Shown: positions 6,677 through 11,418 of the stretch, piece by piece
Layout: every line of letters begins with the position of its first letter
Numbering within the stretch: position 1 is the first letter of the stretch
Source of the DNA: Acidobacteriaceae bacterium
GTDB taxonomy: Bacteria; Acidobacteriota; Terriglobia; Bryobacterales; Bryobacteraceae
Direction: 5' to 3'
Assembly: GCA_019239585.1 (NCBI GenBank)
Contig: JAFAZU010000126.1
Location: 1 to 11,418 of the forward strand
DNA length: 11,418 nucleotides
Notes under the pieces: generated by a model
Told to the model about the DNA's origin: nothing
The model's input: only the letters and a program-made list of their open reading frames with translations
Databases searched by the model: none
Made by a program: the position numbers and the translations under genes

Positions 6677-8641
6677 ATGAGCAAATTTGCTCCGAGCGGA
6701 CTAGCCGTATCCACGCTGCTCTTACTGGTTTTACAAATGCCAGTTTCGAGTCGGGCGCAATCTAATCCGACTAACAACCAACAAATCATTCAGCAGTACT
6801 ACATTTCGCCGAAAGACGAGCCGACATTGTCCGCTCAACAGATCGCGACGCTGCTCCGGCAAAACATCAAGTATGTGTTTATCCTTTATCAGGAGAACCG
6901 TTCCTTCGATTCTTATTTCGGAACCTACCCGGGTGTGGAGGGTCTGTTCACATCCCCTCCCGACAAAACGCCCGGCTTCTACCAGACCCTTCTCAACATC
7001 GATGGAAGTTCAGCTACCATCACGCCGTTTCGTATCGGGCCAAGCGAGTATGCGGCCGATACCGATGATGTTGATCACTCGCATGCGCGGATGGTCGCCA
7101 AGATGAATGTCGTAAACAATACGCCTAGGATGGATCAGTTCGCATCCGTCGAAGAGCAGAAATATGTGACGAATGGGACTGTCACGCTGAAAGCTAAGCA
7201 ATATGGCGAGCTAACAATGGCTTATGAGGATTGCGACACGATACCGCTGCTTTGGCAATATGCCAGCCGCTTTGTCCTGTTTGACCACATCTTCCAGTAT
7301 TTCACCGGTCCTTCTACACCCGGCAACATTGCGATCATGGCAGCTCAGAGCGGCAACACACAGTGGGCGCTGCATCCGGACCAAGCTTACCAGGGGAATG
7401 GAAATAGCGGCACGGGGGTGCCGGTTTCAAACGATGCCGACCCATTCTGGGGCTCACAGGCTGATACCACGCCGGCCCCCTTCAAGCTTCCTGCTAACCC
7501 GCCATCCACGTCTCCCCAGATCAACTTAACTTTTGCATCTCTGCCATTGACTCTGATGGGAGGCAATCTTGCATCAGTGACGCAGTCTGACCTGAATCCA
7601 GCCAGCGATTTGGCTGATGTCAAGCAGGATGTAACTTTCATAACAAATCTCAATCGCCCTACTGTCCCATTCGGCTGGTACGAGGAAGGCTTCAACAAAG
7701 AAAATACAGACCCTGATGACAGTCCTGCAACTCACGCTTCCTACATCACGCACCATAATGGTCCACAGTATTTTGGCTACATTGCGAACAATCCGCAAAT
7801 GGCGCAAAACCTCCACGGGTTGGGAGACTTCTTCAGTGCTGTTGACAATAAGACCCTTCCCGTAGAAGGAGGTGTTTTCTGGGTTAAAGGAGGATTGAAG
7901 AACACACTGGGCCTGAAACCGGCTATGCCTGACCCGAAGGTGCAAGCAAATTTCCTGGGCGATGACGATCATCCGGCCTATTCGGATGCGCAGATCAGCG
8001 AAGCACTGGTGGCCGAAGCTATTAACAAAATTGCTGCCAGCGGTTATTGGGCGAACTCAGCTATTATTATTACCTGGGACGACTCCGAAGGCGACTATGA
8101 TCACCTGCCGCCTCCTGTGGTTAACCGTGGTCCGGACGGCTCCGTCACTACAGACGGTCCACGCGTTCCCTTTATTTTGCTCTCGCCCTTCAGCAAGACG
8201 AACTATATCTCTAAGCAAGTTGGTAATCAGGTATCGGCAATCCGGTTTATCAACACTATATTCAATCTTCCGCCCTTGGCGACTCTCCCGGACGAGGTGC
8301 TCGGCGCTGCGCTCGGGAAGAAGTTATTTAAACAGGACAACCTTGGCCCACAGGACGGCACTAATTCCGGCATCACGGACCTGCTGGACGCTTTCAGCCC
8401 GTCCCGACTATTGGGAAATACTGCTCCGCTGCCTGCCTCTTACGTACAGATTCCCGAAAACTTAGTTCGCAACATCCCGCAAAGCACGGGCTATGGATGT
8501 TCTAATCTCGGCATCGTGACGACGGACCGGGCACTTGGAATTCCTAATAATATTCCAAGCGACTTCAATCCGAGACCAGGCACGCTCCCGACCCCGACAT
8601 CCGCGAGCGCCGCTGTAAAAACCGGAGGGCAGAATGACTAA
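6677..8641 (+). CDS. Secreted phosphoesterase (phospholipase C / acid phosphatase AcpA family)
   Basis: This 654-residue exported enzyme belongs to the phosphoesterase family that includes bacterial phospholipase C and AcpA acid phosphatases. A Sec-type signal peptide ends near SSRAQS (about 24-29). No twin-arginine motif is seen, although many PLC relatives use Tat. The N-terminal catalytic block is QENRSFDSYFGTYPG (72-86). It is followed by DVDHSHARM (131-139) and by DTIPLLWQYASRFVLFDHIF with a GPSTPGN segment. Late motifs are IIITWDDSEGDYDHLPPP (after residue 465) and GPRVPFILLSPFS. All major family blocks are present, so it is probably active. The substrate (phospholipid, phosphomonoester or other ester) cannot be decided from sequence. 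The last approximately 80 residues are Pro/Ser/Thr-rich. Its stop overlaps the following PEP-CTERM gene by 8 nt, so the two are probably co-translated. Expression on phosphate limitation would be typical of the family, but I did not identify a PHO box. Confidence 0.9.
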   Translation: MSKFAPSGLAVSTLLLLVLQMPVSSRAQSNPTNNQQIIQQYYISPKDEPTLSAQQIATLLRQNIKYVFILYQENRSFDSYFGTYPGVEGLFTSPPDKTPGFYQTLLNIDGSSATITPFRIGPSEYAADTDDVDHSHARMVAKMNVVNNTPRMDQFASVEEQKYVTNGTVTLKAKQYGELTMAYEDCDTIPLLWQYASRFVLFDHIFQYFTGPSTPGNIAIMAAQSGNTQWALHPDQAYQGNGNSGTGVPVSNDADPFWGSQADTTPAPFKLPANPPSTSPQINLTFASLPLTLMGGNLASVTQSDLNPASDLADVKQDVTFITNLNRPTVPFGWYEEGFNKENTDPDDSPATHASYITHHNGPQYFGYIANNPQMAQNLHGLGDFFSAVDNKTLPVEGGVFWVKGGLKNTLGLKPAMPDPKVQANFLGDDDHPAYSDAQISEALVAEAINKIAASGYWANSAIIITWDDSEGDYDHLPPPVVNRGPDGSVTTDGPRVPFILLSPFSKTNYISKQVGNQVSAIRFINTIFNLPPLATLPDEVLGAALGKKLFKQDNLGPQDGTNSGITDLLDAFSPSRLLGNTAPLPASYVQIPENLVRNIPQSTGYGCSNLGIVTTDRALGIPNNIPSDFNPRPGTLPTPTSASAAVKTGGQND

Positions 8642-9227
8642 ATTCAGAGCATTAATCTTATCTTGTGCGTTAGCGATCAGTTCTTCGGTCGCTTACGCGG
8701 ACTCTATGTACTACAGTTTTCAGCCTGAACTGACAAACAGTTCCACAGGAGCCGACTTTCTCCTTGCTATCGGTTTCTACGCAGATCCTGCGCGCGCAAC
8801 GACAGCCGCCGGGCCGAATAGTATTGGGGAACTATACTCCGTTCCGGTCGATTCGCTTGCTGTCACCGTCGTCGATGTGGGTGGAACCACAACGATTGGC
8901 AGCCTGAACTACGGAAAATCGAACCTTCAGAATTCCGGGCTAGTTTATCTCTACCCGTACAACCCGGCGGACCCTCAGAGCGCCTCAGCCGACCCGATCT
9001 TCACTCTGAGCGCGCGGAATCCCAATGGGAGCGACTTTGTCATCCTCCTGCTGAATGGCTCCTCCTCTGAGCTTTTTGAATCGGCTACTCCGGGTAACAC
9101 GTCAGGGCCGCCGCTTGCGACCGGTCCTGGGCTGTCCAGTGTGCCGGAACCCGCAGCCCTGCCGTTAGCTGTCGTGGGCGGAGTTGCCCTGCTGTTCGGC
9201 GCGAGAAGACGGCGAATTCGCTGTTAA
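8634..9227 (+). CDS. PEP-CTERM protein translationally coupled to the phosphoesterase
   Basis: This is a 197-residue exported protein of unrecognised passenger fold. The signal peptide is about residues 1-22 (MTKFRALILSCALAISSSVA, then YADS). The body (23-165) is beta-rich and Ser/Thr/Gly/Asn-rich. The PEP-CTERM signal is VPEPA (170-174), a hydrophobic helix (about 175-189) and a basic tail RRRRIRC ending in Cys. The ATG overlaps the phosphoesterase stop codon region by 8 nt, and GGAGGG at 8624-8629 sits 4 nt before it. This places both genes in one transcript with coupled translation. The arrangement suggests that the two products work at the same extracellular site, perhaps with this protein anchoring or accompanying the enzyme. 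That role is inference, since nothing in the sequence shows enzymatic activity. It ends 30 nt from the convergent BON gene. Confidence 0.85.
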   Translation: MTKFRALILSCALAISSSVAYADSMYYSFQPELTNSSTGADFLLAIGFYADPARATTAAGPNSIGELYSVPVDSLAVTVVDVGGTTTIGSLNYGKSNLQNSGLVYLYPYNPADPQSASADPIFTLSARNPNGSDFVILLLNGSSSELFESATPGNTSGPPLATGPGLSSVPEPAALPLAVVGGVALLFGARRRRIRC

Positions 9228-9257
9228 GCTGCCAAGAACTTCAATATTCGACGGGAC

Positions 9258-9638
9258 TTACTCTTCAACAGCGGCCTTCTTTAGGTGGGCCGCTGCTTTG
9301 GCCTTCGCATCGGCGCTGATCTGAATATTATTCACTACCTGCACCGCCCCGGCGGTCTTTGCCATGCGCGTCGCCGCGCCCTTGTGCTGAATCACGCTGG
9401 TATTGCCTTCCCAGGTCACTACGCCGCGCGCCACCTTGAAGCGGAATCCATCCTTGCCGATCTTGGACTTTGCCAGCTTCGCCCGAATTGTGGCATCAAT
9501 TTGAGCATCCGTGGGAGCAGCAACGCGCCCCACATTAGTGGCCCTGGTGGTTGTCGTGCCGGCCTGCGCGGGCGCGATAAAGCTTGCAGCAAAAACTACC
9601 AGTGGCAAAAAGAAAAGAAGGAAAGAACGACGCATCAT
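9258..9638 (-). CDS. Secreted single BON-domain protein
   Basis: The 126-residue product has a signal peptide ending near FIAPAQA-G (about 1-26), then one BON domain (about 43-109). Recognisable family features are TDAQIDATIRAKLAK at the start, the central GVVTWEGN strand-turn-strand, and the final AGAVQVVNNIQIS. BON domains occur in OsmY-like periplasmic proteins and secretins and are thought to bind phospholipid or stabilise membranes. The C-terminal tail is Ala/Lys-rich. Two tandem ATG codons (9638 and 9635) are both possible starts, and AAGAA just upstream is a weak ribosome binding site. It is downstream of the repeat-rich PEP-CTERM gene with a 58-nt gap that contains a candidate promoter, so it may be separately transcribed. 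A role in envelope or osmotic stress is inferred from the family only. Confidence 0.85.
   Translation of the reverse strand: MMRRSFLLFFLPLVVFAASFIAPAQAGTTTTRATNVGRVAAPTDAQIDATIRAKLAKSKIGKDGFRFKVARGVVTWEGNTSVIQHKGAATRMAKTAGAVQVVNNIQISADAKAKAAAHLKKAAVEE
9269..9295. terminator. 8-bp inverted repeat near the convergent gene ends
   Basis: CAGCGGCC (9269-9276) and GGCCGCTG (9288-9295) are a perfect 8-bp GC-rich inverted repeat with an 11-nt loop. It lies 42 nt after the plus-strand PEP-CTERM stop and inside the last codons of the convergent BON gene. It could end plus-strand transcription. Only a short CTTTGG follows, so a classic T-tract is missing. Confidence 0.3.
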
Positions 9639-9661
9639 TTCTTAAGTGCATTTCGCGGCAA

Positions 9662-9690
9662 ATTACTCGCAGAAAAATGGGCAGTTCCAA
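9662..9690 (-). promoter_or_regulatory. Candidate promoter of the BON-domain gene
   Basis: On the minus strand TTGGAA (9685-9690) and AGTAAT (9662-9667) each match the sigma-70 consensus at four of six positions. They are separated by exactly 17 nt, which would give a short leader before the ATG at 9638. Sequence match only. Confidence 0.3.
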
Positions 9691-9696
9691 GTCTCA

Positions 9697-10656
9697 TTAG
9701 CAGCCCCTTCGTAGTACGCCAACGACAACGATAAATAATCCGATACCGGCCAAGGCAACCGAAGCGGGCTCAGGTACTGGGGCCGCTCCTTGGATTACCC
9801 CGGCAGCAGGGTCGAAGTCAGTGACAAAGCTGGTATTGCCGTTTGTCAAATCGAGGCTGACCACCTGATTTGTTACGTCGTTGAAGGCGTAAGTCGTGCC
9901 GTTCACGTCCGTGGCGCCGCCAATGCCTAGATTTGTGTGACCAATAGCGATTGCAAGACCGGTTGTTGGGTCAACCTGGTAAAGCTCTGGAGCAACGACT
10001 GTTTTTACGTTCTGCCCCGTAGTCGGATCAAATATCCAGGCATCGTATGTGATGTACAGCTTCCCTCCTGATCCCCAAATGGCCTCGTCCACGAAGTTGA
10101 GTGTCCCATCCAGGTTTTGCGAGCCGGGGACAAAGGGGCTGGCCGGAAGTCCTGTATGCTGTGAAAGCAGCGTAGCGGCGCCGGTGAGCGGGTTGACGGT
10201 ATAAAGATTGCTCTGGATGTCGGTAGCATAAATCGTTCCGGCAAACCCACCGAGAGAAAAGGCCGTGGTGGGACCGCAGGAGGGGGTGGGAATCACGCAG
10301 CCTGGCAAACCAGTAGGGCCAACGCGCGTGGGAACTCCGGTTGCGGGATTGATCGAATCCAGATTGCTTGCGTATGTCAAAGAGAGGAGCGATCCGTTCG
10401 GCCCCGGAGCTAGGCCGAAATAGCCATCCGGTTCGCCTGGACCAATTTGCGTAAAGGTTCCTGTCGTCAGGTCCACGGTGCCGAATTGCCCACTGCCGGT
10501 GAGAGCACCGCTGATTACGTAGACCAAGGAATCAGCGCGTGCGGAAGCCGCGCATAGGACAAATGCCGTTGAGACGACCAGCTTTGGTTGCGTGAGCATG
10601 GACAGCACAGCGCGCATGGTTGTTCCAGTTATTTGCGTTAACGTTTTGAATTTCAT
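9697..10656 (-). CDS. PEP-CTERM protein with TG-repeat, probable beta-propeller body
   Basis: From the ATG at 10656 the product has 319 residues. A signal peptide ends near ASARA-DS (about residue 41). The body contains six similar strand-turn motifs of the type (V/I/F)(D/N)PxTG: VDLTTG (61), INPATG (102), VNPLTG (154), FDPTTG (209), VDPTTG (228) and LDLTNG (268). They are mostly about 40 residues apart and several are followed by a short hydrophobic strand, which suggests a beta-propeller. The C-terminus has VPEPA (294-298), a hydrophobic helix and the tail LRRGC. No catalytic motif is recognised, so binding or a structural extracellular role is most likely. A downstream ATG at 10617 has GGA at a good spacing and still leaves a complete 28-residue signal peptide, so it is a real alternative start. 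A longer in-frame start at 10737 would overlap the HAF-repeat gene and is unlikely. Confidence 0.85.
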   Translation of the reverse strand: MKFKTLTQITGTTMRAVLSMLTQPKLVVSTAFVLCAASARADSLVYVISGALTGSGQFGTVDLTTGTFTQIGPGEPDGYFGLAPGPNGSLLSLTYASNLDSINPATGVPTRVGPTGLPGCVIPTPSCGPTTAFSLGGFAGTIYATDIQSNLYTVNPLTGAATLLSQHTGLPASPFVPGSQNLDGTLNFVDEAIWGSGGKLYITYDAWIFDPTTGQNVKTVVAPELYQVDPTTGLAIAIGHTNLGIGGATDVNGTTYAFNDVTNQVVSLDLTNGNTSFVTDFDPAAGVIQGAAPVPEPASVALAGIGLFIVVVGVLRRGC

Positions 10657-10677
10657 ATAAGCTATCCCATTCCGGCG

Positions 10678-10699
10678 ACGCCCAATTATTGGGAGGCGT
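10678..10699. repeat. Imperfect hairpin between the HAF-repeat and PEP-CTERM genes
   Basis: ACGCC (10678-10682) pairs with GGCGT (10695-10699), and inside them CCAAT and ATTGG flank a single T. The structure spans the HAF-repeat gene's stop codon, about 20 nt before the next start. No T-tract follows on the minus strand, so it is more likely an mRNA stem between the two genes than a terminator. Confidence 0.25.
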
Positions 10700-11418
10700 T
10701 CTGATCCTCTTCCTTGCCGTCTTCGTTTGCGTACCATTCGTTCCTGCTCAACACGAACCCATGAAAAACGCCAGCGGCGATGTACCGTCCCACGATGTCG
10801 CCTTCAGAGTTGATCGCGGTCGCTCCGGTAAAGGTGGCCCCTGGAAAGTCAATTGTGGTGAATTGGTCCCTATTTAGCAGATAACCGTGACGACCGTTAG
10901 CATCTACATACCGCCCGACAATGCCGTCACGGTCGTTGATTCCTAGCGCATTCGTGAAGGTAGCGCCGGGATAATCAATCGGAGTGTAATAGCCCCGGTT
11001 CAGGTAAAAGCCGTGGGGGTTACCGTCGTTATATGCTCCGACGATCTCGCCGCGCGAGTTAATTCCATTGGCATAGGTGAAGACAGCATTCGGATAATCA
11101 ACAGGAGTGTAACGGCCCCGATTCCGCAAGAAGCCATGGGTTCCGGAAGCGCAGCACGGGGTTGTGCTGGTCAGGCTGTAATCACCTACGAGTTCGCCGC
11201 GCTCATTGATCCCAAGGACCTCACTGCTAAGTGCGCCGGGAAAGTCAACGGTCATAAAACGGCCTCCGCTTAGCACAAAGCCGTGGGTCACACCGTCCGC
11301 GCTCACATATGACCCGGCAATTTCACCGCGCGCGTTAATGGCGTTAGCTGATGTTGACGCAGCCTCCGGAAAGTCGACCGTACGGAACTGGTTCCACCGC
11401 AGCACAAAGCCATGAGTC
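10686..11418 (-). CDS. HAF-repeat extracellular protein, 5' end outside the window
   Basis: The visible part is five tandem repeats of 41-49 residues, each of the form (F/Y)xx(V/I)D(F/Y)PxA...INxxGxIxGxY...HG(F/Y)xL. This matches the HAF family of probable extracellular repeats. The fourth and fifth units are the most alike. The second is longer because of an insertion containing a Cys-Cys pair. The frame has no stop up to the window edge, and the last visible codons (Thr-His-Gly-Phe) complete the end of yet another repeat. The GTG at 11405 is therefore internal and the gene is incomplete at its 5' end, which would carry any signal peptide. After the repeats there is a short acidic tail (NEWYANEDGKEEDQNASQ) and no PEP-CTERM motif. 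No function is established for the family. Repeats of this kind suggest a propeller or solenoid surface protein. Confidence 0.85.
   Translation of the reverse strand, partial: THGFVLRWNQFRTVDFPEAASTSANAINARGEIAGSYVSADGVTHGFVLSGGRFMTVDFPGALSSEVLGINERGELVGDYSLTSTTPCCASGTHGFLRNRGRYTPVDYPNAVFTYANGINSRGEIVGAYNDGNPHGFYLNRGYYTPIDYPGATFTNALGINDRDGIVGRYVDANGRHGYLLNRDQFTTIDFPGATFTGATAINSEGDIVGRYIAAGVFHGFVLSRNEWYANEDGKEEDQNASQ
10749..11399 (-). repeat. Five tandem HAF-type coding repeats
   Basis: Within the partial HAF gene, five units of about 123-147 nt encode the recurring DFPGA, INxxGxIVGxY and HGFxL blocks. The third to fifth units are nearly equal in length (41-42 codons) and share several identical short DNA stretches. 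The first two have diverged more. This looks like expansion by internal duplication. Confidence 0.75.

Noticed and set aside
9285..9734. A 149-residue plus-strand frame opposite the BON gene.
   Set aside because: The BON domain and signal peptide on the minus strand explain this DNA, and the plus frame shows no recognisable features.
10657..10737. Arg-rich N-terminal extension of the TG-repeat PEP-CTERM protein.
   Set aside because: It overlaps the HAF-repeat gene and precedes normal signal-peptide starts at 10656 and 10617.
10749..11399. Repeats at the right edge considered as a CRISPR or other non-coding array.
   Set aside because: The units are about 125 nt, keep one open frame and encode conserved HAF blocks, so they are protein repeats.

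Overview
The window looks like chromosomal DNA of an Acidobacteriota member (Solibacter/Bryobacter-like). This is inferred from three PEP-CTERM exported proteins, a HAF-repeat protein, a secreted phosphoesterase and an envelope-biogenesis operon in moderately GC-rich DNA. No rRNA, tRNA, CRISPR array, transposase, integrase or phage gene is visible. Thirteen protein genes are supported, and most of them act in the envelope or outside the cell.

Layout. (1) Positions 53-1548, plus strand: an FHA-domain phosphopeptide-binding protein, then a short PEP-CTERM protein with its own candidate promoter. (2) Positions 1623-6423, minus strand: a tightly packed run of six genes that is probably one operon. 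In transcription order it encodes a secreted parvulin-type prolyl isomerase, an unassigned HExxH/ExxxD metallopeptidase-like protein, a TlpA-type thioredoxin lipoprotein, a DsbD-alpha-like protein, an amidohydrolase lipoprotein and a family 9 glycosyltransferase. Gaps are 35 nt or less except possibly before the metallopeptidase-like gene, and several genes overlap. (3) Positions 6424-6676: a divergent intergenic region. (4) Positions 6677-9227, plus strand: a secreted phosphoesterase (phospholipase C/acid phosphatase family) overlapping a PEP-CTERM gene by 8 nt. (5) Positions 9258-11418, minus strand: a secreted single-BON-domain protein, a repeat-rich PEP-CTERM protein and a HAF-repeat protein whose 5' end lies beyond the window.

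How the genes fit together. The minus-strand operon combines protein folding (prolyl isomerase), thiol redox chemistry (TlpA plus DsbD-alpha), a lipid-anchored hydrolase and a glycosyltransferase, which is consistent with envelope maturation. Its most interesting point is that the DsbD alpha-like and gamma-like functions sit in two separate overlapping genes, with no membrane electron conduit nearby. The phosphoesterase and its overlapping PEP-CTERM partner look like a translationally coupled extracellular pair. Nothing here amounts to a clear new defence or mobile system. The best leads are the split redox pair, the unassigned metalloprotein and the phosphoesterase/PEP-CTERM pair.
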